This document shows, piece by piece, positions 1-11,673 of a stretch of 64,000 bases of DNA. The stretch is from Earliella scabrosa. Taxonomy: Eukaryota > Basidiomycota > Agaricomycetes > Polyporales > Polyporaceae. A model generated the notes under the pieces. The model was not told where the DNA came from. It saw nothing but the letters and a program-made list of their open reading frames with translations, and did no database searches. The first letter of the stretch is position 1; each line of letters opens with the position of its first letter. The stretch lies in the NCBI GenBank assembly GCA_022605405.1, contig JABYQQ010000008.1:1488001-1552000 (forward strand), in the 5' to 3' direction. The position numbers and the translations under genes were made by a program.

Positions 1-617
1 ACTGCACATACGCTACCCTCGCCCCTCTAGTATTTATCCCCCTCCTCCGGTTCTTCTCTTGTTTGGCTGCACCCCACCCGAAGGGCGAAAACGAAAGGTC
101 CAAGATGTGTACTACCACCCCCAACACCTCCACCATTATAGCTGTAATCCCACCCACCCGTATTACGCGTTCTCTCGTCTGCAGCTGCGAGTCCGACTGT
201 CCGAGTGATGTTCTGGATTCCTTGCGTCGCTCCCACAGCACGTCGTACGGTATGTACGTACTCAGCGGCGGCCGGGTAAATACCAGTGGTCGGACGGAGC
301 CAGGACGGAGCTCGTGGTGTACCGTGTCGCACAAGCTCCGGGCCGTTCCTCCCGACTTCCGACCGATTCGCGGACGTAAAACGACACGAGCCTGACGTAC
401 TCGGGTGTGCCTGTGTGCTTGTCCAGTGTCGTCCGCACAAGGTCCGCACGCATGTGCATGTGCCATGCATCTGCATCAGTCCGAGTCGTGACGCAAACCG
501 TGATCGCTATCCAGTGCTTACATGTAGTGTGTGTAGGCCTGCAGTTGAACTCGAGTAAGTACTGACGTCCTCGTGTGCAATCCGAATCATGTCATATGGT
601 GCCTCCTCTTGGGTGTC
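1..617. other. intergenic, no gene seen
   Basis: Short open frames occur on both strands but none has protein-like composition, splice-linked continuation or a recognisable motif. Nothing else stands out before the tRNA. Confidence 0.5.
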
Positions 618-695
618 TCCGATATGGTGTAGTGGCTAACATTATCGCCTCTCATAAAGTACGCGATAGCCCGGGGTTCGATTCCCCGTGTCGGA
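618..695 (+). tRNA. tRNA-Glu (anticodon CTC) with a 7-nt intron
   Basis: The acceptor arms TCCGATA and TGTCGGA pair over seven positions with one G-T pair. The D-arm region is followed by the anticodon stem ATCGC/GCGAT and the T-arm CGGGG-TTCGATT-CCCCG. Between the two halves of the anticodon stem there are 14 nt instead of 7. Taking the first six as CTCTCA places CTC at the anticodon positions and leaves a 7-nt insert just 3' of position 37, the canonical place for a nuclear tRNA intron. No CCA is encoded, as expected for a eukaryotic nuclear tRNA. The fold is seen directly; the intron is inferred from the canonical loop length. Confidence 0.9.
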
Positions 696-2310
696 ACGAT
701 ACAGTAATTGTACCACAGTTTTTTCCTTCCTGGAAGGAATCTTCGCCACCCACCGTGACCGCAATGCGGGTAGTCTCATACCAAGACCGTCCATGTGTTG
801 AACCTAGCAATGCGGGTGCCAACCGGCAGAAGACTTTCTGTGCCTGGTATGTAGGATGGCTGTGGTTTTGCTTACTTTATTCTTCCGTAGTTCCGAGGGC
901 ATGTATGTATATACAGTCCGAATCGACGATCTGCGTGCGACGTGACTAGCACCGGTTCACCCATGGCCAGACACGTGCACTGCAAGCCTGCGGTCGCTTC
1001 TAATCAGAGGAATAGTTCGAATTGGACGGTGCTGGCGCGAGACCACCGTTGAGTAGAGAGTTACATAGATCACGAGATCACAGGAGTACCCAACAAGTTG
1101 AAGCAGGAATCGAGATGCCCGAGCGATCCGGGTGATCATCTATGTAGGTTGCAAGTAAAGCGAGAGGATAGGAGCGCAATGTCGGTAACAGAGACGAGGT
1201 CAGTGCAATTGCAAGCTGTGCTATACGCCGCGTTGGGGGTCTGTCTATTAGCGCGTAAGGAAGGTCGGGAGCAAGGAAGGTCGGGAGAGAAAGATCTTGG
1301 ACGACAAGGGAAGTAGAACTCTCGCCGCGACCATGACCGTGAGTTGGGGCAGCAGACCGAAGGCTCTGGTGGCAACACAACCGGGAGAGCAAAGTGCCAG
1401 ACTCCAATGCTACTGATCTTTAGGTGGGCCGGAGATGTCCTGTCCGAAGGTGTCGAACTTGAGCTTCAATAATCCCGACGACGGACAGCTTGTGGCCTTG
1501 GGATTGTGGAGCTCGCGACGGAGTTGTTGTGCAGCCGCGGGATTGGGAGCTCGGGCGCATATCGACGTGAACAGGAATCAACTTTGGATGGAGAACACAG
1601 GGCGGAGATCGGGAGCCCGACTCGGAGGAGAAGCGTCAGGCGTCAGAACGCAGCTATCGCCGCACTGGATAGGCCTAGGGCTGATGTGGCAGCAGGCGGC
1701 CAAAGCGTATTCGAGTCCCCGCTGGAACATCAAGACGTCGTGGGGTTTGACTCTTGAGAGCATCAACTTGAAGATATTCGAGACCACTTGGGTTGGCATC
1801 ATTCTACACTGTTGCCGTGAGCATAATCGACACTGCTGGGCACTTCGGTGGCCGGAGGGTTTCCGCACGATTTGCTGACCGCACCGCGACGACAATGCAC
1901 CTCTGAGCGCCTGATTGGAGAAGAAGAGGTCGAAGAGTCCTCCCGGGCGCAAGCTTGAAACTGTATCATGGTCACCGCGACCGCGAGACGTGGATGGCGT
2001 GAACACGATAGAAGACAAAGAGCGCTGCAACAAGCACGGGCTCTAGCGACTGATCATGATGGTCGTCTCAGATCGTAGCGGTCAAGGATCCGGACACGCG
2101 TTGTCGCCGCAGGAGAGTGACTGGATCAAGGTATGGGTGGTTGTTTGACCGCTGCCACGTGGGGTAGCCGCCCAAAGAGGTAATTCCCGCGCGTCCACGT
2201 TTCTCGGTCACATACCTACCCCCACCTGCGCCACGGTGCCTGTCGGCAAATCACTTCCCGCGACGGACGATAGACTATCCGACACTCGGCTTTTTGACGA
2301 AATTGCACTC
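696..2310. other. intergenic, no supported gene
   Basis: Open frames of up to about 150 codons exist on both strands (for example around 1435-1878 and 1578-2033) but they overlap each other in antisense and carry no recognisable domain. A short imperfect direct repeat based on GAAGGTCGGGAG lies near 1258-1289. Confidence 0.4.
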
Positions 2311-2318
2311 ATATATAG
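2311..2318 (+). promoter_or_regulatory. TATA box of the PP2C gene
   Basis: The sequence atatatag lies about 45 bases upstream of the PP2C start codon, which would give a very short 5' leader. Confidence 0.45.
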
Positions 2319-2360
2319 CGGGCTAGACCCTCAAATTGCCTGAGCCCGCTCAGGGGCAGA

Positions 2361-4078
2361 ATGCGTCCTGCGTTTGGTCTGTCTAGAACCGGCACCTCCA
2401 TCCGCCCTGTCAGTGTCCTGCTTCCGCGTCGTCGACCAGGAATTCTCGCACGTCTGTCTTTTCCACGGAAGGGCCTGCTCGCTGGCCGTGGGCACATGTC
2501 GTCATCCGCCAAGATGGAGAACGGGTCGGCCGAGCGCGAGCATGGTAAGTCGGAGGACGCGTCCGACACCTCCACTCGCTCCTCGCTCTTCGCCGCTATA
2601 TTCGGCATATGGACGGCCGCAATCAGCTGTCTCTCGAATGCTGCCGTCTCTCTCGAAGGGGACCTCGATCGTAAGTCTGCAATAGCCTACCTCTGACCTC
2701 GAACCGCTAACGAGAGCTTCGTTGGGTTCCTAGGACGGCATGGCATTGACATTGACTGCGTTTTGCGGAGAAACGAGAAGACCACCCATCCTCCTGCGTC
2801 ATCGGGCATTGCTCGATACGACTTCGCTCACTTGGCCAGGTGCGTAGGAGTCCCATTGCCGCAGGAGTCACCATTCTGATCGCACTTGCACCGCCCAGTA
2901 ACGAGCCGGCCGAGGACGAACATCAAGAGGCTGTGGTCCCAACACCTTCCGGATACTGGTCCTTCTTCGGCATCTACGACGGTCACAATGGCGGGGACAC
3001 GAGCAAGTGGCTCGCTGATAAACTGATCGTCGCGGTGGTCGGCGCGCTCGCGGACCTCTACTCCAGTCTCGTCGCATCCGACTCGAAGTCCGACCCCCTG
3101 CCATCGACGGGGCAGATCGTCACCACGCTCAAATCCACCTTCAACAGACTCGACGACGACATCGTCAACGCTCCGCTACCGACCGTCCTGGCTACAAAGT
3201 CTAAAGAGGCGGCGGTCCGACTCTTGGCGCCCGCCTACTCCGGGTCTTGCGCCCTCCTCGCGTTCTTCGACTCGCACTCTCGTCGCCTCTACGTCGCCCT
3301 CACGGGAGACTCGCGCGCGGTGCTCGGCAGACGGCGATACAACGAGGACGGGACGCTCAAGTACGACGTGTACATCCTCTCGACCGACCAGAACGGCGCG
3401 AACGAGGAGGAGCTCGCGCGGCTCAAGGCGGAGCACCCCGGCGAGCACGTCGTACAGGCCGGACGCGTCTTCGGGATGGCTGTGTCGCGTGCGTTCGGCG
3501 ACGCGCGGTACAAGTGGTCGCGGGACGTCCAGGACAAGCTCAAGCGGCACTACCTCGGCCGTTCCCCGGTCCCGGACATCAAGACTCCCCCGTACATCAC
3601 CGCTGAGCCGGAGGTCACCTCGATTGAGGTCCAGCCCGGTGACTTCCTCATCATGGCAACGGACGGAATTTGGGAGAGCCTGACGAGCGAGGAAGCTGTT
3701 GGGCTCGTCGGCCTGTGGAAGGAGGCAGAGCAGGCTGGGTATGGCAAGCGCGAGCCTATTGGAGGGTATGCGCCGCACGCACTCCCTGTTTGGATGGCGG
3801 AGCGCGACGACACGGTGCGCTATCGTCAGTGGGGTGTGGAGAAACGCTTCGTGCGTTCGGACGCGAACGCGGCCACGCACTTGCTCCGAAATGCGCTCGG
3901 AGGCGCTGACAAGGACCTCACGGCGGGGTTGCTAAACATGAAAACGCCGAAGGCGAGAGTGTATAGGTACGTGAACGTCATCTACGTGGATATCACGGCC
4001 GCTGACCCCGGTCGTAGAGACGATATGACTGTGTCGGTAATATTCTTCTCAGAGGAGGGTGCTAAAGCTGGTCCTTGA
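2361..4078 (+). CDS. PP2C-type protein phosphatase, mitochondrial type
   Basis: Metal-dependent Ser/Thr phosphatase of the PPM family, three exons (2361-2670, 2734-2839, 2899-4078), 531 residues. The splice joins are in frame, and the second one restores the family-typical stretch RYDFAHLASNEP. Visible PP2C motifs: FFGIYDGHNGG near residue 166, GSCALLAFFD, LTGDSRAVLG, GMAVSRAFGD, LIMATDGIWE and the final DDMTV, so all metal-binding aspartates are present. The first 50 residues are rich in Arg and Ser and lack acidic residues, like a mitochondrial presequence, and are followed by a hydrophobic segment (about residues 75-98). This layout resembles fungal pyruvate-dehydrogenase-phosphatase-like PP2Cs; the substrate is inference. 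The start was chosen as the first ATG after the TATA box. The catalytic assignment is secure; targeting is likely. Confidence 0.9.
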
Positions 4079-6293
4079 GGGAGTGCAGCACGTAACTTAT
4101 TGTCTAATGGTATGTCGCATCCTTTGGGGTACTCCGCTGCTTCTGACCTAGACCCGACGTCCCCAAGGTTAGCACGTATCCCCACCCTAATGTATCGATA
4201 CCTACTCTATTTCTTGGTTATTCGCACCGTCTATCTCGTCATCCCCCTCTGAAATCACAACTGAAGTCGACGCGCCCTCTGTGGACGGCGGGTACAGTTG
4301 TGAGGTTTGCTTTGCTCCGTTCCGGGCGGTGCCCTTCTATTCGCTATAGACGGTACCGCATTCGTTCCAAGTCGTTCCACGAGCATGAGAATATCCGTCA
4401 CGGACGTTTTACCGGAGCTTCTCATGAAGGTCACCAGGTCGGCGCCTGGTCGCCCACCTTCCAGCTCCGCCGCGGTTCCAAGTGGGGACTCCGTCCGTGC
4501 TGACCCGGTGCGAACGCACCCACGCCCGTCGGGACCGCTGGTACGCGAGCACCAGGTGAGTGTCCGGAAATGTATCGCAAGTCGCCAGGAGCACTGCAGC
4601 TGACCGTTGTTCCCTATCGCGCCTCTTCCATCCATTTGCCCATACACGTACCCTCAACGGCATGGTGCGTGCTTCGCCTCATGGCTACGATTCCTCCTTC
4701 ATTCACGGGGTCAATAGCCGGCCATGTACACTTCTTTCCAAGTCTTACGATGCGCTCAAGCACTGCGCTTCTCTACCGCCCCGTCGGTGACAAATGCGCC
4801 CCTTGTGGTAGGGCCGTCGACAGCGCGGCATGGCCCGTCCGGAAAGAACTCCGCCGGTGTACATCCCGTGTGCCGCGTACACTTACCCATCCTCTGCAGT
4901 GGTCTGTTCTTGCGATCCACGACGAGCCGGAGCACCACCTTGTGGCGTCGCCCCTGGGAACGGTTGTGCATACGCGAACATGGCTCCCCACACCTGGTAT
5001 TTTTGTTTTCTATCTCGGGCATCCGTGCCCTTCCGACAGAATCCGCTCGCTTGGGTGCGTGCTTCTTATTCACCGGCGCAGGAATGTCTGGCTGAAGCGA
5101 GCACATCAGGTGGACAGCCGTGGCCAGGCGGACCGTGAATTGTTCTTCCCCCTCTCCCTCTGGCGGGAGAACGTGTAGGCCGTCGCAATGGGCGGGAGCG
5201 CATGACGCGTCGGCTGTCGGGAGTCCCGCAGGTCTAATAGGCTTTCTCATAACGAGCTGCCCTGAATTGAGACGCTCATATGGCTTGACAGTCCTTCCAT
5301 GACGGCATAGAGACTAGGCTGACCATACCCAATACCGGGAACGCCACGTACGTGTCTATCCCGGTCTCAGCGCACAGTACTTTCTGCTAATCTACTACCC
5401 TCGTGCATGGATCAGGGATGCCATGGCATGGGGCAGGACCCCTGCGCCACTGGCATTCATCTCCCTCAATATTGGCTACGAGTCCTATACTTAATGTTCG
5501 GGTAGCTTTGGGCGACCCGCTGCGAGCCACCGACCACAACAGTGACGAAGTGAGTGATGCTGGAATCTCCCATGTACCAATTCCTGACATGACCATTCAT
5601 CATTGTGTCCCTTCAGGGCGCGTCTAGAACGCTATGTCGTAAGGTCCCTCATTGCTAGCTCGCGCTGTGTCGGTTTCCCGAGTGACCCGCGTCCTTGGCT
5701 CTGGTCTCTGTCTCGTTGACGTCTATATTTAGCTAAATCGATGGAACGGACATGACCGGCGTTGAATAACATGAGCCCTGGGCTGCGCTCATGTCTCCGC
5801 TTCCAGGCTAGAAGCAGTCGTGAGGTAAATTTCCCATGCCCATGCTGAGCCCCCAAGCGATCTGAACCCAACTTACCTTGCACATCCAGGACGTGTACAC
5901 TGAAACTTGACGTTCAGCAATACGCCCACGCATTCCTTACAGAAAGCCGCGAAGAGCAACGTTAACAGAAGTCAATCGAACCGAACAGGCGTACCAAACT
6001 CCCAGACGGCCCTTTTAGACACACAGGATATGGTACCCCTTGCCAAGATTGTCCCGCACGTACGCACGCGAAGGTTAACGGAAGTCGCCGCAGGGCGTGG
6101 CAGGTGCTCAGCGGCCGCCCGGTTGCCGAGGTTGTTCCCCTTCATAGCGTCTGCGCCTTATTGAGTAGGGCGTGCGTCCCTCACGGACATATGCTCGCTT
6201 ATGACAGTGGCAGCGGCTGGAGGTCACCCACTGCAGCGCGTTCCCGGGCGCACTTAATTGGGGCATAATTAGCACCCGCGTTCCCGCGCCGCT
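4079..6293. other. intergenic, no supported gene
   Basis: About 2.2 kb without a frame that looks coding. Several overlapping frames of 60-200 codons on both strands (for example 4570-5178 and 4756-5250) are low-complexity antisense pairs. The stretch near 6294 (catataa) is the probable TATA box of the next gene. Confidence 0.4.
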
Positions 6294-6475
6294 CATATAA
6301 CTCTTCTCTTCCGCTCCCCAAATATGCGACTGGTGCGTCTTCAGACCCACGTTCCCCCATCACGACTTCCAGCCGATCTCCCCTCGCTGTCGCAAGGTTA
6401 GCACACTTGTCTGCCCGAGAGGGATGCTAGTCTTGCTGATGTACCTCGATCAGGCACGCTCGATAGGCCGCCCCC

Positions 6476-8272
6476 ATGCCACTCTCGCTCGAGGGTTTGA
6501 TGGCGCATCCGGGGTTGTACATCGGACCCGCCCTGGTCAGCCTCGCGCTGGAGTCGATACAGACTGGGATCCTCATCAACCAGTCACTCACATTTTGGGA
6601 GCGGGGGGAGCGGGAGCTTGGGGTCGTGCGCGCGATTGTCTCATGTGTCACCACCATCGCCTTGTGAGTGTCCGTCTTGCTCGGTCTATACTCTGACTGA
6701 CAGCACTCTATGTGCTGTCGGGCCTTAGCTTTCAATCGAGCTTGAGCTTCTACACGTCATGGCGTATGTTCGTGGACAACTTCGGGGACTGGGTGCGTCT
6801 GCTTCACTATTGATGGGTCGGATGACAACCCATGAACGCCTCGTCTAGTATGGCAGCGTGTTGTTCAGCTGGGCTGATAAAATCCAGTCCACAGTGGTAA
6901 GTTGCATCCTGACCCTTGTCCGTAGCCCCGACTTAGCGTGCGCTAGACAATACTCATGGCCGCGCCGGTGCAAGCCTTTCTCATCTGGCGCTGTTGGACT
7001 GTTCGTGGATCAATGTCGAAGGCGGATGAAACATAGTTGACAGTACCCCTCGCTACAGCTGTTCAACCGCAATCTCTATGTGCTGGTACGTTATATCTCA
7101 ACTGGCGGTGTGTCAAGGGACCAACGTACGCTCTCTTAGGTCATGCTAGCGATACTCCTACTCGCATCCATCGTCGCGAGTATCCTTGTCACAGTGCAGA
7201 CATTCCAAGTTCACTTCGGAATCGTCCCGCAATCCGAGGTGGATGCCGGCCCACTCCCGAAAGTTCCGGTGCGTCATGTCGCGTGGCATGTTCCATGCTA
7301 TCCGTGCTGACAGGCGGCCGACATGTTCAGATCAATCCGGTCTGTAAGCAGTCGCCTCTCTCCCGCGCGTGCGAAGACACGAGACCTGAGTCTGCTAAAC
7401 CCAGTTGTTCTCAGTCTGACAAGCTCTGCGGGTAGGTCATTCATGCTCTCCGGGCCGCTGGCTAGCTCATCCTCCCACTACAGTCCTTGACGTGCTTCTG
7501 ACTGGAATCCGTGAGCGTCATGCAGCATACTTTGTCCGAGATTCTTGCTGATCCTCGGCATTATTCGACGTGTCAGTGCTCACCTTCCTTGCTCGTTCGA
7601 AGCAACATGTCACGTCCTCGAGATTTAGACGGGTATGGAGGGAGCGCGTGTTCTCATTGTGTCGCCGTCTAACCCGTCATGGTCATGCACAGGTGCTTCG
7701 ACGATTAACTGTCCTTATATGGGAAGCCGCGCTGCCGCCATGCATCTGTGCGGTCATGACTGTCGTTATGTATCTTACTTTGGTAAGCAGCCTAGCAATC
7801 TGCGTACGACTGTAACTTAGCTGAACACGATTATGACATGCAGGTGAACCATAACTATTGGGACCTCACTTTCCAGGCTATACTCGGGAAGCTTTACGTC
7901 ATCTCACTATTCGTTACGCTGTACGTACTGTCCCTCTACAACCTCGCTGGTGGGCAAATCAACTGACTCGCAACCCGTACAGGAACGGACGTGCCGAACT
8001 ACAGAATGGGCCAGCTCCAGGGTTCTCCACAAATCGGATATCGAACCTTGCGTGGAATCTTAGCACACCAATACGAGTCGACGTACGTCTCAGTGCAGGA
8101 TTGTTCGCCACACGCATGCTGACCACTCGGGCGGCGCGTCTAGATCAACACGGATCTGGAGAGTGGAAGAGAGACCGAAAACACTCAAGGAGACGCAGTC
8201 AGCGCACTCGACTCGCCTTCGAATCCTAGTCGTACGGCAGTAGTCACACCGTCATCAGAGAAGACGAAGTGA
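6476..8272 (+). CDS. DUF6534-family multi-pass membrane protein
   Basis: Twelve short exons (6476-6663, 6729-6792, 6849-6896, 7044-7085, 7140-7268, 7314-7431, 7484-7510, 7577-7632, 7693-7782, 7844-7920, 7983-8082, 8144-8272) join in one frame to a 355-residue protein. It carries about seven hydrophobic helices, starting with GLYIGPALVSLALESIQTGI and including VMLAILLLASIVASILVTVQ. The signature near the end of the membrane part, RRLTVLIWEAALPPCICA followed by YWDLTFQAILGKLYVISL, is characteristic of basidiomycete DUF6534 proteins. The tail is hydrophilic and Ser/Thr-rich, so probably cytoplasmic. The last join skips the in-frame readthrough ending at 8229 because the spliced tail is acidic and more protein-like. 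The function of the family is not established. The exon 5 and exon 12 boundaries are the least certain. Confidence 0.8.
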
Positions 8273-8749
8273 TCGGGATACCTTTGTCCATGCCCGCACC
8301 ATCATATATTATCCCTCCTACTATGTATGCTGAGGGACTGATATAGCACGTCCCCTCGCTTGACTGGTCTGCTCGGCGTTCGGGGTATAACCTCGTGTAA
8401 TCCTCACTTCATACCGACATGACCTGACGTTCATTTACTTTCTTGTAATCACCATCATTGTACGTACCAGCCCTTTGCACGTCCGCATTGTACATTCCAC
8501 AACATGACCATCTCCATCATTTCATGTTCCGACCCTCACAGAGTCAGCCGCTAGGTACACGGTGTTACCTTCAATGACATCGCGCCGCTCGTCGGGAAAT
8601 CCCCCGTCGGCCACTCCCTCGTCAGCCAGCCTCGCTTGCAAGCCGAGTAACTCGTGCAGTTCAAACTGTAAAACGTAATCAAAAGGATGCTCTTACCGCT
8701 GCCTTCCTGCGACAACGAGCGGCGGGCGCGGCCACATCAGCAAAGACCC
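8273..8749. other. intergenic, nothing seen
   Basis: No frame or repeat of note; presumably the 3' region of the DUF6534 gene. Confidence 0.4.
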
Positions 8750-8890
8750 GAAACGCTTGCGCGATTGCGAAGCGCCCCGCCGCTCGCGGGCGCTTAGAAG
8801 CGCTCGCAATCGCGGTCCAACCGAATACGATCGGGCAGGCGATTTACAATCGCCCACATTCGAACACTATCGCTCGCGGCATCTCCTTTG
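8750..8890. repeat. cluster of palindromic GCGATTGC motifs
   Basis: The stretch contains a hairpin in which GCGCGATTGCGAAGCG is answered about 40 bases later by AGCGCTCGCAATCGCGG, and a second small palindrome GGCGATTTACAATCGCC. It ends about 340 bp before a TATA-like element at 9227. The same motif family recurs at 10691-10860. Confidence 0.6.
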
Positions 8891-9223
8891 CGCTCCTTGC
8901 CACTTGCAAAGGGAAGGGCTGTGACCTGTCCGCCAAAGAGGAATGTGGCAGATATATAGCTGAGTAAGTACTCTCGGAGGGCCCAGGGTCAGGAGGCTGG
9001 CGATGTAGCAACTGACGTATTGCAAGTTCGTTGTCTCCAGGTACTCGATGCCGCTGCCAGCCTCGCACCGTTGTCGGGGGTGCGAGCTGGCAGGAGGGAA
9101 AAGGAACGACGGAGGAAGACGGTCAGTGGACGCGATCACATGACCGGCGCGGGGTCACGAATCTGACGTGCGTCTCCGGCCCCAGCCCTCCTCTGCTGTC
9201 AAACGCGACGTGGGCGAACGGCC

Positions 9224-10160
9224 GCCTATAAGAGGCCCGGAACACCAATTGCTCCTCCTGACCTCAGACCACCACCATCACCTGCTCCCCCATCTCTACT
9301 TCGCTCTGCTCGAACCGCGATTATACGGTGCAGCGTTCATCATCACTCGAACGCTGCTACTCGCCTTCACCTCCGCTCATTCCCGGACCCTGGTAAGTCA
9401 ACTCAACATTTCCGTGGCCGGTGAGTCCACCCATCTAGGCATGTGCATGATATATGCGCACATATCACGCATACATCACGCATATACTCACTTTCAAGTT
9501 GTAGTTTTAGGCCCACCGTCCCCTTCGTCTCATGGGCACGGTTGACGTCACAGCAGAGAGAACCTACGTCCAGCATCGCCTCCTCCACGCTTGCAACGAC
9601 ACACGAGGCGATCCTTGTCGTGAAGATCACCTTGGCAACGAAGTGCCGCATCCGGGCGGCGTATGCCACGATGACAAAGACTCTCGCCCTTGTCACCGAG
9701 CGCACTGTGAGTACTCTCTTCACCGTGACTGCTACCGTCATTCTCGCAGTCATGCGCCCCTGTAACAGGACAACCACGACTCCGAAGAGCGAGAGCGCAG
9801 CAATGTACCGCACTTCAGCAGTGGCAGCAACCGAGCTTGGCACCCGCGCAAGCTAACTCCGTACGTTGGCGCTGTGTCATGTCGTCTTCGTAGCACTAAC
9901 AAAAGCCCGATTTTGCGTTCCCAGATGGCAAGATATCTCACAACGCGCCGTCCGTCGAGCCCGGCATGATCAAGCAGGTGGGTAACATCACGGTCTCCAT
10001 ACCCGCGCAATGCACCTACTCATGCCCAGTCTGCCCTGAAAGCGGATTTCTCATCATGCACATAGGTAAACTTGGGTCATCGCTTATGTGCGTGCACTAA
10101 CCATCCTTCTGCTTTACAGGTGTCTCAATCGCACATCTATGATCCGCTCTGGAAACGGTG
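9224..10160 (+). other. possible decayed or unrecognised short gene
   Basis: A TATA-like element (9227, ctataagagg) is followed by exon-like pieces, but no single intact model could be assembled. The first piece encodes a signal-like hydrophobic stretch (ITRTLLLAFTSAHS) with no ATG in front of it. A piece near 9925-10070 encodes a protein-like segment containing NAPSVEPGMIKQVGNITV followed by two CxxC-like pairs, bounded by a good acceptor and donor. A short terminal piece ends near 10160. The pieces need frame changes I could not explain by splicing. It may be a pseudogene or a gene with unusual introns; the product is not recognised. Confidence 0.25.
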
Positions 10161-10192
10161 ACCAAGTAGTCTCATCTCACTCGTGCCCTACT

Positions 10193-10262
10193 GTCTCTCC
10201 CGCGCCTGCTGCTGTCTCTCCCGCGCCCGCTGCTGTCTCTCCCGCGCCCGCTGCTGTCTCTT
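10193..10262. repeat. 21-nt tandem repeat, about 3.3 copies
   Basis: Consecutive copies of GCTGCTGTCTCTCCCGCGCCC with one or two differences, followed by a longer CT-rich run. It lies in an intergenic, pyrimidine-rich tract and is unlikely to be translated. Confidence 0.75.
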
Positions 10263-10690
10263 CCTCGCGTCTCTCGCTCGCGCGCCGCCATCTCTCGCTC
10301 GCCCGCCAGCTGCGTCCTCTTGCTCCCACGCTACTCCTCGCTTGCACGCCATTTCCTCTCCCTCTCGCGCCGCACCCTCTGGCTGGCCTGTTGCTTCCTA
10401 TCGCTTGCTTGCGTGCTGCTTCCCCTAGCCCGCACTGCTGTCTCGTTCGTGTCCGTCACTCTGCCGCTCCGGCAACTGCCAATGCTGTCTGTACAAACAC
10501 TTGCTCTTCGTCCTATCTCTGTAACGAGCCATCTCCTGTATTGTATGTAGACCTCCATCGCCAATATATTTCTCTCATAATCCTTTCGCATGATTTGCAT
10601 CTGAGTTTCCCGAGAATCCCGAAAGCGCCGGATCCCTAGTGGCCCGCCCGACCCATCGCTCGACAAGCGTTCTAACGCGAACAACCCTTG

Positions 10691-10860
10691 GCAAGCGCGC
10701 ATTCGAAAACGAGCGACGCAATCGCACACGAGAGGCCTCCTGCGCGCGGAGCGATTGCAATCGGGTCGCGGGCCGATTGCGCGATTATACTCGAGTGGAA
10801 AAAGATAACACTCGAATGCGCGCGCTCGCCCCCAATTGGGAGCGATTGCGTCGCTCGCCG
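10691..10860. repeat. nested inverted repeats with GCGATTGC motifs
   Basis: A 16 bp perfect inverted repeat, CGAGCGACGCAATCGC at 10710-10725 and its complement at 10842-10857, encloses further shorter arms (a GCGCGCATTCGA arm and its complement, and several GCGATTGC/GCAATCGC boxes). The block ends about 270 bp upstream of the hydrophobin TATA box. It could be a miniature element or a cluster of regulator-binding sites; both are inference. Confidence 0.65.
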
Positions 10861-11132
10861 GCGCTCGGAGCCGAGTATGAGCCGTTCGGGCTTTTGCTGA
10901 TGCATGACGCGGGCTCAGCCGACGTCGTACACGATGACAGCCGACGCGCGCCCCGCTCCGAAGCCAATTTCGGGTGGTCGATCTGCCTCGCCACCGACGC
11001 TTTGCTACTTCTGCCTCTCCTCGGCCGGTTTTATCGAGCCCTTCTCTCCATGTCACCGAGCCTGCCGAAACGCGAGCGCGGCGTGGCGTGAAGAGCAGGG
11101 GTGGAGGACAGCGCACGGGCCTTGCCCGCGAC

Positions 11133-11139
11133 ATATAAG
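11133..11139 (+). promoter_or_regulatory. TATA box of hydrophobin gene 1
   Basis: The sequence atataag lies 115 bp before the start codon, the same position class as in the paralogue at 49 kb, where atataag is 112 bp upstream. The shared spacing supports a strong TATA-driven promoter. Confidence 0.7.
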
Positions 11140-11247
11140 AACCCTGCTGGCTGCATCTAATGGACCAGCAGCAGTCGCCTCCTTCGCACTCGCAGCCTCA
11201 ACACATTCGCAGCTCTTTCGCTCTTGCACCACTCCCTCGACATCATC

Positions 11248-11673
11248 ATGTTCGCCCGTGTCGCTGCTCTTTCTACCCTCGCCTTCGCTGCCTTCGCAGT
11301 CGCCGATGCGCACTGCAACACGGGCCCTGTCCAGTGCTGCAACAGCCTCGAGAGCGTGCGTCCGGTCTCTAGTCCAATTTCGTCCTTCTTGCGCTGACTG
11401 GTGGGATTGTAGGCGAACTCCGCTGCAGGCGCCGCGATCCTGTCCAAGCTCGGGGTCGCGGTCCAGGATGTGACGGCCAAGATTGGTCTCGGCTGCTCGC
11501 CCATCTCTGCCATCGGTGTTGGGAGCGGCAATGCGTGCGCCTCCCAGCCTGTTTGCTGCCAGAACAACAACGTCGTGAGTATCCTCTATCGCTGGCTTGT
11601 TATCATACGGCCACTTACAAGTCTGGTGCAGGGCGGTCTCATCTCCATTGGCTGCGCCCCTATCATGCTTTAG
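11248..11673 (+). CDS. class I hydrophobin, copy 1
   Basis: Three exons (11248-11355, 11413-11574, 11632-11673) give 103 residues. A signal peptide rich in Ala and Leu occupies about the first 19 residues. The mature part carries the eight-cysteine hydrophobin pattern: one Cys, then CC after six residues (CNTGPVQCC), a single Cys in GLGCSPIS, a Cys and a CC doublet in ACASQPVCC, and a last Cys in ISIGCAPIML. Hydrophobins are secreted and assemble into amphipathic layers at air-water interfaces and on hyphal walls. The intron phases and positions are identical to those of the copies at 42.7 and 49.1 kb, so the three are paralogues. Confidence 0.95.

Noticed and set aside
3176..3880. A 234-codon minus-strand frame inside the PP2C gene.
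   Set aside because: Arg-rich antisense shadow of a conserved phosphatase exon.
8083..8229. Unspliced C-terminus of the DUF6534 protein ending at 8229.
   Set aside because: A GTACGT donor and a CTAG acceptor remove this Arg-rich tail and give a more plausible acidic one.
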